DNA of 64,000 nt from JBJENW01 sp051880395. Its GTDB lineage: Bacteria; Bacillota; Clostridia; Lachnospirales; Lachnospiraceae. The translations under genes and the position numbers were made by a program. Positions 1-9,076 of this stretch are shown here, piece after piece. The stretch's first letter is position 1. Every line of letters begins with the position of its first letter. Below the pieces are notes generated by a model. It saw only the letters and a list, made by a program, of their open reading frames with translations, did not search any database and had not been told where the DNA came from. The stretch covers positions 1 through 64,000 of the forward strand of contig JBJENW010000134.1 in the NCBI GenBank assembly GCA_051880395.1. The letters run 5' to 3'.

Positions 1-59
1 GCAATCTCAGGTCATCCGGAGTTCATCTTTGGATAAGGGGTACTGAATAGTTACTACAG

Positions 60-1167
60 ATGTATATATTCTTCGGACAGCTTTTGCAACAGATCTACAA
101 TATAGCAGATACGGTAATTATAGGTAGGTTTCTAGGTGCAAATGCACTTGCAAGTGTCGGAGCAAATTGGGCAATTTTTGATATGGCTTTCGACACCTGA
201 AAAAATTTTTCGGGATGCATATAGTTATTTAGTTATTCTTATGGTGGGGTTACCCTTTACGATTCTTTATAATTTTTGTTTTGGAGTATTAATGGCTTTT
301 GGTGACAGTAAGAATGCATCTGTTTTCATGACAGTTTCGACAGTAGTAAATATAGGTTTAGATCTCATGTGTATCCTTGTTTTTCATATGGGAGTAGCAG
401 GAGCAGCGTTTGCTACGGTCATATCGCAGGGAATGGCAGGAATAGCGAGTGCCAGATATGTGTATAAAAATTATAGTATATTGTACGAAAAAAAAGAGGA
501 TGCGGGAGTTTCAAGAAAGATTATTGCAAATATAGCTCGAAGGTGTCTTCCTATGGGCATACAGTATTCTATTACGGCGATTGGAGCGCTTGTTCTCCAG
601 CAAAGTCTAAATCATCTTGGAACAGAGGCAATTGCAGCATATAGTGCAGGGCAAAAAATCAAAAGTGTACTTTTATGTCCGTTAAGTGCTTTGGGAACAG
701 CGTTATCTTCTTTTGTAGGACAAAATTATGGGGCAGGAAAGGGAGAGAGAATGAAAGAGGGTGTAAAGGATACGGTATGGATAGGAATCGTATATTCGAT
801 AGTCATGATTGGTATAATCTGGTTGATAAAAGAACCGATTGCATTCTTATTTGTTTCTGCAAAGGAAAAAAAAGTTTGTGTGTATATACAAATGTTTACG
901 ATGTACAGTGCTTGGTTCAATGTTTTATTAGTGATTCTTTTCTCGTTTCGATATTGTGTGCAAGGGATGGGATATGGAAGGTATGCGCTTCTATCATCCC
1001 TTGCAGAAATGCTGGGAAGAATCGTGTCGGGGCTATGGCTTGTACCAGCATTTGGTTTTGCAGCAGTAATATTAAGCGAAGGCTTAACATTTTTAGCGGG
1101 AATCTTTGTGATTGTCCCAATTGGAGTAAGACTAATCAACAAGCAGCTAGAATGTAGAAGGTTTTAA
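60..1167 (+). pseudogene. MATE-family efflux transporter, internally deleted and frameshifted
   Basis: Remnant of a multidrug/toxin extrusion (MATE) membrane transporter. From the ATG at 60 one frame encodes a typical MATE first helix region (LLQQIYNIADTVIIGRFLG, then ALASVGAN) but stops at about 201. The second frame, open from 136 to 1167, resumes at the LSTPEKIF...LGLPFTILYN-like part and continues to the C-terminus. The roughly 60 codons that normally lie between these blocks (helix 2 and the following loop) are absent, and the join is out of frame. The segment before residue 1 is also missing, because a TAG in the same frame lies at 48-50. The 3' end overlaps the convergent LuxR-type gene by 21 bases. 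An intact MATE gene is at 14124-15506. An assembly error could mimic this, but deletion plus frameshift is the simplest reading. Confidence 0.8.
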
Positions 1168-1917
1168 ACGCAGCAATTCCCACTTCGAAGAAACATTCAT
1201 TTTTCGAAAAATATTCTGCATATGTTTTTGAATGGTATTTTCCTGAATCTGCATTTCATCTGCGATTTCCGCATTCGTACGATAAAGAAAAATCAAGTTT
1301 AACAGTTGCGCTTCCCGGTTAGTCAGTTTATATTCCTGTTGCAAAGCAACAAGCTGCGAAGAAAGATCTTGATCAGAAGAGGAGGGCGATGGTGTGCAAA
1401 GGCGGTATAAGACTGCATTTAGATGTGGACCGAGCGCGCGCAGGTAGAAAAGGTCTTCATTGGTAAAATCTCCATCCGCTTTGACACGAAAGAGGGTAAG
1501 CAGACCATAGAGTTTCTGCTGATATACAATACTGTATTGCAGACTATCGTAAATATTATATTTTTGGTAGCAATGCTGATAGAGAGAAGAGTGAAGCCTT
1601 GTTTCATCATCCATGACATCACTTTCTTTGATCAGTGTTGGCTCCTGGCAGTGAAATAACCAAAGCAGGTGGTCTTCATCTGCGTATTTGAGGTAGGTTT
1701 GTTCCACTTCTTCGAAATAGTCCGGATAACAGATTGGTGGATGCGAAGGATTCAAAGACATTCGCTCAAAATCATCAGCCAGAATAATGCTTGCGTAGCT
1801 AAATGGAATCAATAGTTTCAGTTTGACAAGAAAATTCGTTTTGCAATCTTCTAGTTTGTTAGAAGAATATAAGTCATAAACCAATTCATTATAAAGTAAA
1901 AAAATATTTTTTTTCAT
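1147..1917 (-). CDS. LuxR-family transcriptional regulator
   Basis: DNA-binding regulator of 256 residues. The C-terminal 60 residues are a LuxR/GerE helix-turn-helix (LTNREAQLLNLI..., NAEIADEMQIQENTIQKHM, NIFRKMNVSSKWELL). The N-terminal 190 residues have no motif I recognise; a GAF-like sensor fold is possible. The start at 1917 is chosen because GGAGG lies 6-7 bases upstream of this ATG, and a longer reading frame begins 13 codons earlier without a site. It is divergent from the nhaC-like operon, with a 245-bp gap holding a 38-bp palindrome and a good promoter, so it probably controls that operon. The inducer is unknown. Confidence 0.85.
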   Translation of the reverse strand: MKKNIFLLYNELVYDLYSSNKLEDCKTNFLVKLKLLIPFSYASIILADDFERMSLNPSHPPICYPDYFEEVEQTYLKYADEDHLLWLFHCQEPTLIKESDVMDDETRLHSSLYQHCYQKYNIYDSLQYSIVYQQKLYGLLTLFRVKADGDFTNEDLFYLRALGPHLNAVLYRLCTPSPSSSDQDLSSQLVALQQEYKLTNREAQLLNLIFLYRTNAEIADEMQIQENTIQKHMQNIFRKMNVSSKWELLRLKPSTF

Positions 1918-1982
1918 AGAAAACCTCCAAGTTGATGTGTATAGCGTTCTGTACATACATTTGTTTTAGAATAGCATAATAA

Positions 1983-2020
1983 ATACTTAAAAACAAGTAG
2001 AACTACTTCTTTTTAAGTAT
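1983..2020. promoter_or_regulatory. 38-bp palindrome, candidate operator
   Basis: Near-perfect dyad centred at 2001.5. The left arm ATACTTAAAAA (1983-1993) plus AAGTAG (1995-2000) pairs with CTACTT (2003-2008) plus TTTTTAAGTAT (2010-2020). Only the C at 1994 and the C at 2009 fail to pair. It ends 20 bases before the -35 box of the rightward promoter, an activator-like position for the divergent LuxR-type regulator. Binding by that protein is inference. Confidence 0.6.
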
Positions 2021-2040
2021 AAAGTACAGATAAATGAGAA

Positions 2041-2069
2041 TTGAAAAAACGCATCTCAGTCTTTATACT
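2041..2069 (+). promoter_or_regulatory. Sigma-A-type promoter of the nhaC-like operon
   Basis: TTGAAA at 2041-2046, a 17-base spacer, and TATACT at 2064-2069. Transcription would start near 2076, about 22 bases before the leader hairpin at 2098. Confidence 0.65.
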
Positions 2070-2097
2070 AAAAGCAAATAAAGCAAGCAGATACAAC

Positions 2098-2138
2098 GGC
2101 GTATTTCATGTGGGAAACACAGGAAATACGCCATTTTT
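2098..2138 (+). terminator. Terminator-like hairpin in the nhaC leader
   Basis: GGCGTATTTC (2098-2107) pairs perfectly with GAAATACGCC (2123-2132), with inner GTG/CAC pairing, and is followed by ATTTTTG. No rightward gene precedes it, so it can only act on the leader transcript. It is best read as an attenuator, or as a 5' stabilising stem ending about 14 bases before the ribosome site. Confidence 0.6.
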
Positions 2139-2162
2139 GTGTAGTGGAAAGGAGTGATAAAA

Positions 2163-3515
2163 ATGTCAAATGGACTGATTGCTGTTTTGATTATTTTAAT
2201 TGTGATTGTAGGTGCGATTCTGACGCGAAGGTGCGTGGAATTTTTAGTGGTGGGTTCTATGGCGGCAACCATTTTTCTGTATGGAAAGGATTCTTTAGCA
2301 AAGTGGTGTTCTATTTTGCAGGAGGTGCTTTCGGAAAATGTATGGATCGTTCTTGTGTGTGGTTTATTCGGAAGTTTAATTGCCTTATTACAGGCATCGA
2401 AAGGAAGTTTCGGATTTTCGAAGTTAATTGCTAAGTATTGTAACACAGAACGAAAAACGCTTTTAACTTCCTTTATCATGGGAATTCTTATCTTTGTGGA
2501 TGACTATCTGAATGTGATGTCGATTGGCGTGTGCATGAAAAATGTGTATGACAAACGAAAACTTCCGAGAGAATCTTTGGCGTATATGCTCGACGCAACC
2601 GGAGCGCCGGTTTGTGTACTGCTGCCGTTTTCTACATGGGCAGTCTTTTACGCAAGTTTGTTTATTGACCAGCCGAGTGTGTCGGCACAATTTAAAACCG
2701 GTATGGCCGCATATACAAGTGCGATTCCGTTTTGTTTTTATCCAATTATCACATTGTTGATCGTTTTATTATTTGCACTTGGAATTATGCCAAAATTAGG
2801 TGGTATGAAAAGAGCGTACCAGCGTGTAGCAGAAACCGGAAAAGTTTATAGTGATGCAAGTAGAAAGTATAATCATGAAGAAAGAAAAGGATATGAAGAA
2901 GACGGAAATATCTGGAACTTTATTATTCCAATGGCAGTTTTAGTAGGGGTTACGATTGCAACGAGTGATCTGTTGGTTGCAGTTGTGGTGGCTTTGATTG
3001 TCTGCTTTGTGATGTATGTTCCAACAAAAGTGATTGCTATGGAAGATTTCTTTAATTATATCGTGAAGGGATTTGCAGATATGCTTCCGGTTCTGACACT
3101 TTTAATGGTGGCATTTGTATTACAGAAGGTGACCGAGGGCATGGGAATGACAGATTTTATTGTAGATGCGATTCAACCATTACTAAAAGGTTCTTTCTTT
3201 CCGGCAATTGCATTTATTCTGGTAGCGGCACTGACCTTTGCAACCGGCTCTTTATGGGGCATGAGTGCGGTCGTAGCACCAATTGTATTTCCGTTAGGAG
3301 CAGCTATTGGAGCAAATCCGATTTTGATCATGGCAGCCATCATCTCAGGAGGGGCATTCGGCAGCCATGCATGTTTCTATACCGATGCGACACTTCTTGC
3401 GTCAAGCAGTGCAGGAATTGATAATATCGAACACGCAATTTCGCAGCTGCCCTATGTCATCCTGGCATCTGTTTTGACGATTGTCGGCTTTTTGGTCTGC
3501 GGCATTGTTATGTAG
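2163..3515 (+). CDS. NhaC-family Na+/H+ antiporter-like membrane transporter
   Basis: Multi-pass inner-membrane protein of 450 residues from the ATG at 2163. The GGAAAGGAG ribosome site lies 8 bases before it; a GTG 9 bases upstream sits inside that site. The family signature is visible around residues 95-165: FVDDYLNVMSIGVCMK, YMLDATGAPVCVLLPFSTWA. A second conserved block near the C-terminus contains GSLWGMSAVVAPIVFPLG and GGAFGSHACFYTDATLLASS. NhaC-type proteins exchange sodium for protons or for small metabolites. As the first gene of an operon with an amidohydrolase and N-carbamoylputrescine amidase, it may carry an organic substrate or product of those enzymes. That is inference. Confidence 0.85.
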   Translation: MSNGLIAVLIILIVIVGAILTRRCVEFLVVGSMAATIFLYGKDSLAKWCSILQEVLSENVWIVLVCGLFGSLIALLQASKGSFGFSKLIAKYCNTERKTLLTSFIMGILIFVDDYLNVMSIGVCMKNVYDKRKLPRESLAYMLDATGAPVCVLLPFSTWAVFYASLFIDQPSVSAQFKTGMAAYTSAIPFCFYPIITLLIVLLFALGIMPKLGGMKRAYQRVAETGKVYSDASRKYNHEERKGYEEDGNIWNFIIPMAVLVGVTIATSDLLVAVVVALIVCFVMYVPTKVIAMEDFFNYIVKGFADMLPVLTLLMVAFVLQKVTEGMGMTDFIVDAIQPLLKGSFFPAIAFILVAALTFATGSLWGMSAVVAPIVFPLGAAIGANPILIMAAIISGGAFGSHACFYTDATLLASSSAGIDNIEHAISQLPYVILASVLTIVGFLVCGIVM

Positions 3516-3536
3516 AAAAAGAAAAGAGGGATCGTT

Positions 3537-5162
3537 ATGGGCGAAAAATATATCATAAGAAGTAAGGCAATTTTTGACGGAACAGGTGATCGGCCACAGC
3601 CAGGCGCGATTCTGGTAAATGGAAAACGAATAGAAAAACGGTTGGAATGGGAGTATGATAAAAATGGCGAATACAAAGATCTTCCACTTTATGACTACAA
3701 AGAAAAAATGATCCTGCCATCTTTTATCGATGCTCATACACACGTCATGAGTGGAGCGGTCATGGCAAGTGAATATGTCTGTTCGGATCTTGGAAGAGGA
3801 AAATCGCAAAAAGAATGCGCAGAAATGATCGGGATGTTTGCAAAAGCACATCCTGAGTTAAAACGAATCCGCGGCTGCGGTTGGTTTGTTGGAAACTGGA
3901 ATGATGCACCATTGCCAGACAAACGAAGTTTGGATGAAGTGGTCCCAGATCGACCGGTGTACCTTAAATGTGCAGATGCACACAGCTACTGGTTAAATTC
4001 GAAGGCTTTGGAAGAAGCAGGAATAAAGCCAAATCCGGATTTAAAAAATGGTATTGTCTGTACGTTTGAAAACGGAGAATTAAGTGGACTTTTGTTGGAA
4101 CCGGCAGCCTGTGAGCCGGCGGAAGAAAAATTTATGGAGTTTTCAACACAGGAAAAATATGATATTTATCATAATTTTCAAAAAGAATTGGCACGAAACG
4201 GAATCGGTGCAGTGAGCGAGATGTTTGCCGAAGATTATACAGAGAAAACCGCACAAAACGATGAAATCTGGAAACGACTCGACGAAGAAGGAAAACTCTG
4301 TGCACACGTATATAATTATATGCGTCTGTTTGGATATACCGATTTTACAAAATATTTTGCGTTTCAAAAACACTTTGATTCCGAGCACTTTCACATTGCA
4401 GGAGTGAAAGGATTTATCGATGGTGTGACCGAGACCTATACGGGTCTTTTGTTGGAACCATATGAAGATAAACCACAAACGTGTGGAGAGAATCTTCCTC
4501 TTTGGCCGAGAGAAAAGATGCAGGAGGAAATTATTGCAGCGAATCAAGCGGGAATACAAGTTCGTCTGCATTGTATCGCGGATGGTTCGGTAAGAATGGC
4601 GCTGGATTTGTACGAAGAGGCAGAAAAAGTGACGGGAAAAAACGAGCTGCGCAATACGATCGAACATATTGAAAACATACATCCGGATGATATCGAACGA
4701 TTTCATAAATTGGAAGTCATTCCATCCATGCAGCCGTATCATGTGACACTGTCACAGAATGATAAAGTGTTTCGTTTGGGGGAGAAGCGTTGCCGGTATG
4801 AATGGCCGATTCGAAGTATCTTGCAGGCAGGAGGAAAAATTGCGATTGGGACCGATTATCCGGTGGTAGGATTAGATCCGTTTCAAACAATCTATGCCGC
4901 TTTGACAAGGAGAGATGAAAATGGCGAACCGATGTGTCACAATCTTTGGGAAGTGTTGGATCTTTCGACCATCTTAAAGGCATATACACAGGGAGCGGCT
5001 TATGTCTATCATGCAGAAAAAGAGATGGGAACGTTGGAAGAAGGAAAATTGGCCAATATGATTGTTTTAAGCCAAAATTTATTTGAAATCGAGCCGAAAG
5101 AGATCTTATATACAAAAGTAGAGTGTAATTATTTTGAGGGGAAGACATTGCAGCTGGATTAG
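3537..5162 (+). CDS. Amidohydrolase, YtcJ-like (amidohydrolase family 3)
   Basis: Predicted cytosolic metal-dependent hydrolase of 541 residues. Residues 60-70 carry the metal-binding DAHTH motif. Further conserved parts are the HCIADG histidine region (about 345), IEHIENIHPDD (about 375) and the GTDYPV aspartate near residue 440. The usual family architecture of a beta-sandwich formed by both ends (IFDGTGDRPQ at the N-terminus, GKLANMIVLS at the C-terminus) is present. It begins 21 bases after the antiporter gene with AGAGGG before the ATG. Substrates in this family vary widely and cannot be read from sequence. The operon with N-carbamoylputrescine amidase suggests an amide, ureido or cyclic imide compound. 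Confidence 0.85.
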   Translation: MGEKYIIRSKAIFDGTGDRPQPGAILVNGKRIEKRLEWEYDKNGEYKDLPLYDYKEKMILPSFIDAHTHVMSGAVMASEYVCSDLGRGKSQKECAEMIGMFAKAHPELKRIRGCGWFVGNWNDAPLPDKRSLDEVVPDRPVYLKCADAHSYWLNSKALEEAGIKPNPDLKNGIVCTFENGELSGLLLEPAACEPAEEKFMEFSTQEKYDIYHNFQKELARNGIGAVSEMFAEDYTEKTAQNDEIWKRLDEEGKLCAHVYNYMRLFGYTDFTKYFAFQKHFDSEHFHIAGVKGFIDGVTETYTGLLLEPYEDKPQTCGENLPLWPREKMQEEIIAANQAGIQVRLHCIADGSVRMALDLYEEAEKVTGKNELRNTIEHIENIHPDDIERFHKLEVIPSMQPYHVTLSQNDKVFRLGEKRCRYEWPIRSILQAGGKIAIGTDYPVVGLDPFQTIYAALTRRDENGEPMCHNLWEVLDLSTILKAYTQGAAYVYHAEKEMGTLEEGKLANMIVLSQNLFEIEPKEILYTKVECNYFEGKTLQLD

Positions 5163-5178
5163 AAAGAGAGGGATTCGA

Positions 5179-5793
5179 ATGAAGAAAAATCATTATGTAA
5201 TAACAATCACAAGACAATTCGGAAGTCTGGGAAGACCGATTGCGCGTTTGATGAGCGAAAAGCTGGGAATCGAATATTACGATAGAGATATCGTGGATCA
5301 GGCAGCCCAAAAACTGAACCTGCCGGTTTCTGTGGTAGATGAAAAAGAAGAGACAGCCAAAAGAGTCTTAAATCCGTTTGTTCGGATGGCATATCCGCTC
5401 GGAAAAGGCACGAACAATACACAGGATAAAATCTTTGAGGCACAGCAGAATATCATACGTTTTTTGGCGGAAAAAGAATCTTGTGTCATTGTTGGAAGAT
5501 GCTCGGATTTTACGTTAAGTGACGTGGAAAATAGTATGCATATCTATATCTATGCACCTTATGAAGTGCGTGTGCAAAACTGCGTAGAAGATCTGAATTT
5601 AGATGTTACTGAGGCAAGAAAAATGATCGTGAAAGTAGACGAAGCAAGAGAGTCTTATCATATGCAATATACAGGCTATAAGCCGGATGATAAGAATCAT
5701 AAAGATATTTTGATCGACAGCAGTTTTTTGGGTGTGGAAGGCACAGCAGATTATTTAGTAGAAGCGATAAAAAGAAAGTTTCAGGTAGGATAG
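5179..5793 (+). CDS. Cytidylate kinase-like family protein
   Basis: Predicted cytosolic protein of 204 residues related to the cytidylate kinase-like family (Cytidylate_kin2). The N-terminus ITRQFGSLGRPIARLMSEKL corresponds to the P-loop region, but the usual GSGG is GSLG, so nucleotide binding may be altered. It continues with YYDRDIVDQAAQKL and a conserved VIVGRCSDF. The start at 5179 is preferred over an ATG 45 bases upstream that overlaps the preceding gene, because GAGAGGG lies 7 bases before it. It is 16 bases after the amidohydrolase and 12 before the amidase, so co-transcribed. True CMP kinase is a separate family, so a role in this pathway (perhaps phosphorylating a metabolite) is unknown. 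Confidence 0.8.
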   Translation: MKKNHYVITITRQFGSLGRPIARLMSEKLGIEYYDRDIVDQAAQKLNLPVSVVDEKEETAKRVLNPFVRMAYPLGKGTNNTQDKIFEAQQNIIRFLAEKESCVIVGRCSDFTLSDVENSMHIYIYAPYEVRVQNCVEDLNLDVTEARKMIVKVDEARESYHMQYTGYKPDDKNHKDILIDSSFLGVEGTADYLVEAIKRKFQVG

Positions 5794-5805
5794 GAGGTTT
5801 GGTGT

Positions 5806-6675
5806 ATGCGTAAAGTAAAAGTAGCAGTGACACAGATGCGTTGTGACTGGGATAGAGAAAACGTGTTAAAACGGGCAGAACAGTTAGTACGGGAAGCAGC
5901 AGCAAAAGGCGCCAATATTATTTTGCTGCAAGAGTTATTTGAGACCCCTTATTTTTGCCAGAAACAAGAGTTTAAATATATGAACCTTGCGACAACAGTG
6001 GAAGAAAATCCGGCAGTTTTGAGATTTCAGAAGGTGGCAAAAGAGTTAGAAGTTGTGATACCGGTCAGTTTTTTTGAAAGAGCCGGGAATACAGCATTTA
6101 ACAGTATTGCAATCATCGATGCGGATGGTACGATTCTGGGAATTTATCGGAAAACACACATACCGGACGGAGTTCCGTATGCGGAAAAATTTTATTTTAC
6201 GCCCGGTGATACGGGATTTCGGGTATGGAAAACCAGATATGCAACGATTGGGGTAGGGATTTGCTGGGATCAGTGGTTTCCGGAGACGGCAAGAAGCATG
6301 GCGCTTCTGGGAGCAGAAATTTTACTGTACCCGACAGCAATCGGAAGTGAACCAATTTTGGATTTGGATTCAAAACCACACTGGCAGCGCTGCATGCAGG
6401 GACATGCCGCCGCGAATATGATACCGGTCATGGCTTCGAACCGGATTGGACGCGAGGTGCAGGATGACTCAGAGATGACGTTTTATGGTTCTTCTTTTAT
6501 TGCAGATGAAACCGGTGAACTGGTTGCAGAAGCTGACCGGGAAACAGAAGGGGTATGGACCGCAGAGTTTGAACTCGATGCAGTTGCACAGCGCAGAAGA
6601 TCATGGGGCCTGTTCCGGGACAGACGGCCGGAAATGTATCAGACAATTCTGACGCATGGTGCTTCTCAAAATTAA
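5806..6675 (+). CDS. aguB: N-carbamoylputrescine amidase (nitrilase superfamily)
   Basis: Carbon-nitrogen hydrolase of 289 residues that in characterised homologues converts N-carbamoylputrescine to putrescine, CO2 and ammonia. The nitrilase triad is visible: Glu43 in LLQELFETPYF, Lys116 in YRKTHIPDG, and Cys153 in GVGICWDQWFPE. The PYF and PHWQRCMQGHAAAN segments are typical of the AguB subgroup. An AGGAGG site precedes the ATG by 8 bases. It is the last gene of the nhaC-amidohydrolase-kinase-like operon. No agmatine deiminase (AguA) is present in the window, so the carbamoyl substrate may come from elsewhere or may differ. Confidence 0.85.
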   Translation: MRKVKVAVTQMRCDWDRENVLKRAEQLVREAAAKGANIILLQELFETPYFCQKQEFKYMNLATTVEENPAVLRFQKVAKELEVVIPVSFFERAGNTAFNSIAIIDADGTILGIYRKTHIPDGVPYAEKFYFTPGDTGFRVWKTRYATIGVGICWDQWFPETARSMALLGAEILLYPTAIGSEPILDLDSKPHWQRCMQGHAAANMIPVMASNRIGREVQDDSEMTFYGSSFIADETGELVAEADRETEGVWTAEFELDAVAQRRRSWGLFRDRRPEMYQTILTHGASQN

Positions 6676-6710
6676 AAATAATCTTGTTAGAATCTTAATG
6701 TAAATAAAAA

Positions 6711-6760
6711 TTGACAAAATTAGAAATAATGTATAATATTATCATCATAAGGAGATGATA
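6711..6760 (+). promoter_or_regulatory. Promoter and autoregulatory dyad of the hip-like operon
   Basis: TTGACA (6711-6716) is followed by an AT-rich TATAATATTAT stretch (6732-6742). A -10 at 6734-6739 gives a 17-base spacer. The inverted repeat TATCATC (6740-6746) / GATGATA (6754-6760) overlaps the AAGGAG ribosome site. HipB proteins recognise TATC...GATA dyads, so autorepression is likely (inference). Confidence 0.6.
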
Positions 6761-6762
6761 GT

Positions 6763-7095
6763 ATGCCTAAGAAATCAATTGTACTATTGCCGGAAACAAT
6801 GGATATTCTGGAAACAATGGGACTCCAGATTAAGTATGCGAGATTGCGGAGAAAAATATCTGCGGAGTTGGTGGCAGAAAGAGCGGGAATCAGCAGAGCG
6901 ACGTTATGTGCCATAGAAAAAGGAGCACCTTCCGTTTCAATGGGGTGTTATGCTTCTGTATTGCATGCATTAAATTATATGGATAAAGATCTACTGCTCA
7001 TTGCAAAGGATGATGAGCTTGGTCGAAAACTTCAGGATTTGGAATTACCTGTGAGAAAACGAGTCACAAAAAAGGGGAAAAAGCGTCATGAGTGA
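6763..7095 (+). CDS. HipB-like XRE-family antitoxin/regulator
   Basis: Helix-turn-helix protein of 110 residues. The Cro/CI-type domain spans residues 20-80 (LGLQIKYARLRRKISAELVA-like, then AERAGISRATLCAIEKGAPS). In HipBA modules this protein binds and inhibits the HipA kinase and represses the operon. The ATG follows AAGGAG. The C-terminus is very basic (RKRVTKKGKKRHE) and the gene overlaps the hipA-like gene by 8 bases, as expected for translational coupling. Because the partner kinase is broken, this protein may now be only a regulator. Confidence 0.8.
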   Translation: MPKKSIVLLPETMDILETMGLQIKYARLRRKISAELVAERAGISRATLCAIEKGAPSVSMGCYASVLHALNYMDKDLLLIAKDDELGRKLQDLELPVRKRVTKKGKKRHE

Positions 7096-8072
7096 TGAAA
7101 AAATAATATATGTTTATGCTGATTTTTTGTCATATCATAATGAATTAATTGGTAGATTGTATGCGTCAGGAACAAAAGGAAGAGAATTTTATTCTTTTGA
7201 ATACGATGAGGAATGGCTTTTGCATGGAGGAAGATTTCTTGATCCGGATCTGCAATTATTTAAGGGGAGGCAGTATATAAATGATGATAAAAATATATTT
7301 GGTTTATTTGCGGATTCTTGTCCGGATCGTTGGGGACGTTTGTTAATGAAACGCAGAGAAGCAATTCGAGCAAAAAAGGTGAATGAAAAGCCCAGAAAAT
7401 TGCTGGAAAGCGATTTTTTGTTAGGTGTGTATGACCAGGCCAGAATGGGTGGACTTCGCTTTAGGACGGAAATAGATGGAGATTTTTTATCTAATGACAA
7501 AGAGTTTGCTACACCGCCATGGACATCTCTTCGAAAGCTTGAGCAGGCAACGGCTGGATTTGAAAATGATGATAGTGGTTTGGAAGAAAAATGGCTGAAA
7601 CAATTAATCGCACCAGGATCATCCCTAGGAGGTGCAAGACCGAAAGCGTCTGTTATGGCTCCGGATGGTTCTTTGTGGATTGCTAAATTTCCGTCAAAAA
7701 ATGATGAGCAGAATATAGGGGCATGGGAAATGGTCGTACATGACTTAGCTGTTATGTGTAGGCTGGATGTTCCAGAAGCAAAGCTTGAGAAATTTTCTAA
7801 GCTGGGAAGCACATTTTTGGTTAAAAGATTTGATCGAGAAGGGGAACAAAGAATTCATTTTTCATCTGCGATGACAATGCTTGGGAAAAAAGACGGGTCA
7901 GGAGCCGTTGATGGAAGTAGTTATTTAGAAATTGTTTCGTTTCTGAGAGCAAATGGAGCATCGCCTAAAAAAGATTGTTCGTGATAATTGGAGAAATATA
8001 GCGAAGAAATATGGAATCAGTCGAGGCGAAATGGAAAGAATGAAGCCGGCATTTCGAGAGTGTGAATATTAG
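7088..8072 (+). pseudogene. HipA-like serine/threonine kinase toxin, central deletion
   Basis: The open frame 7088-7984 encodes 298 residues matching the first two thirds of HipA: N-terminal couple-HipA domain (NIFGLFADSCPDRWGRLLMK), GGARPKASV, WIAKFPS with the ATP-site lysine, and FLVKRFDRE. It then stops after ANGASPKKDCS. In the next frame, from about 7966 to the TAG at 8070-8072, a normal HipA tail appears (NWRNIAKKYGISRGEMERM). The missing part between them is the catalytic loop and C-lobe that carry the catalytic and metal-binding aspartates, perhaps 80-110 codons. The product cannot be an active kinase. A free N-terminal fragment might still be made. Confidence 0.8.
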
Positions 8073-8335
8073 TGAGTTTTTGGTTGTTCCAAAAGTTCTT
8101 TGTTATGTCCTGCATTGATATTTAGCATGGTTGCTGTCCATTCAAAATTTTTTGAACAATCTGGTTTCAGATTACAATTGCTGCGTTAATGAATAAAAGA
8201 CAAGTAGATCATAAAAGAGGTTACCGGAATCCGGCAGGTATTCGTTCTGGACTGACTCCTTGACAAGTAGGGAATTATTTTCGGAACCGAAAGTATATGA
8301 TAGAATAAAAGAAAAACACAGGAAAAGAGGAAATC

Positions 8336-9076
8336 ATGAAAACGACTGCAGAACATCATGAGATCAAATTAAGAGAGGGGACACTGAATTACACATTAGA
8401 GCGAAAACGGGTGAAAAACATCAACCTTCATATAAAATCTGACGGTACCGTCTGGGTATCCGCATCCGAACGTGTTCCGGTAGAAGAAATCGAAGCGTTT
8501 ATTTTGAGAAAACAGGAGTTTATAAAAAAAGCGATCGCAGAATTTGATGAGAAAAGAAAAAATGCTCCCAAACCAAAGCAGTATGAAAGCGGAGAAACCT
8601 TTTATTTTCTTGGAAAACCGCTTTGTTTACAAATACAGTTTGGGGAAGTGGAATCTGTGAAATCAGATGGAGAGCGATTGTATCTGACGCTAAAAGAACC
8701 AGCCGACTTTCAGAAAAAAGAACGGCTGGTGAAAAACTGGTTTCAAAAAAAGGCGCGGGAGATCTGTTTGCAGGTGACCGCAGAGGTTTATCTGAAATTT
8801 GAACCATACGGAATCGCTTATCCACAGGTTGCAATTCGAAAAATGACATCCCGCTGGGGTTCCTGTCAGCCCCAAAAAGGAAAGATCACCTTAAATGCAC
8901 ATTTGATCTCGACGCCGCGCACCTGTATTGAGTATGTGGTCGTACACGAATTTGCCCATTTCCTGCACCCGAATCATGCAAAAGCGTTCTGGGCATTCGT
9001 CGAATCCATGCTGCCCGATTACAGAGAGCGGCGCAAAGAACTGGAAACGTATGGAAATCTGGTCATCGACAGATGA
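8336..9076 (+). CDS. YgjP-like (DUF45) metal-dependent hydrolase
   Basis: Cytosolic protein of 246 residues. The zinc protease signature HEFAHFLHPNH (HExxH with a downstream His) lies at residues 203-213, preceded by the family motif RKMTSRWGSCQPQKGKITLN. This matches the M48-related YgjP/WLM group often annotated as SprT-like; the cellular substrate is unknown. The ATG follows AAAGAGGAAATC. The stop codon abuts the stop of the convergent rhomboid gene with no spacer, so transcripts from both sides must overlap or terminate inside the opposite gene. Confidence 0.85.
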   Translation: MKTTAEHHEIKLREGTLNYTLERKRVKNINLHIKSDGTVWVSASERVPVEEIEAFILRKQEFIKKAIAEFDEKRKNAPKPKQYESGETFYFLGKPLCLQIQFGEVESVKSDGERLYLTLKEPADFQKKERLVKNWFQKKAREICLQVTAEVYLKFEPYGIAYPQVAIRKMTSRWGSCQPQKGKITLNAHLISTPRTCIEYVVVHEFAHFLHPNHAKAFWAFVESMLPDYRERRKELETYGNLVIDR

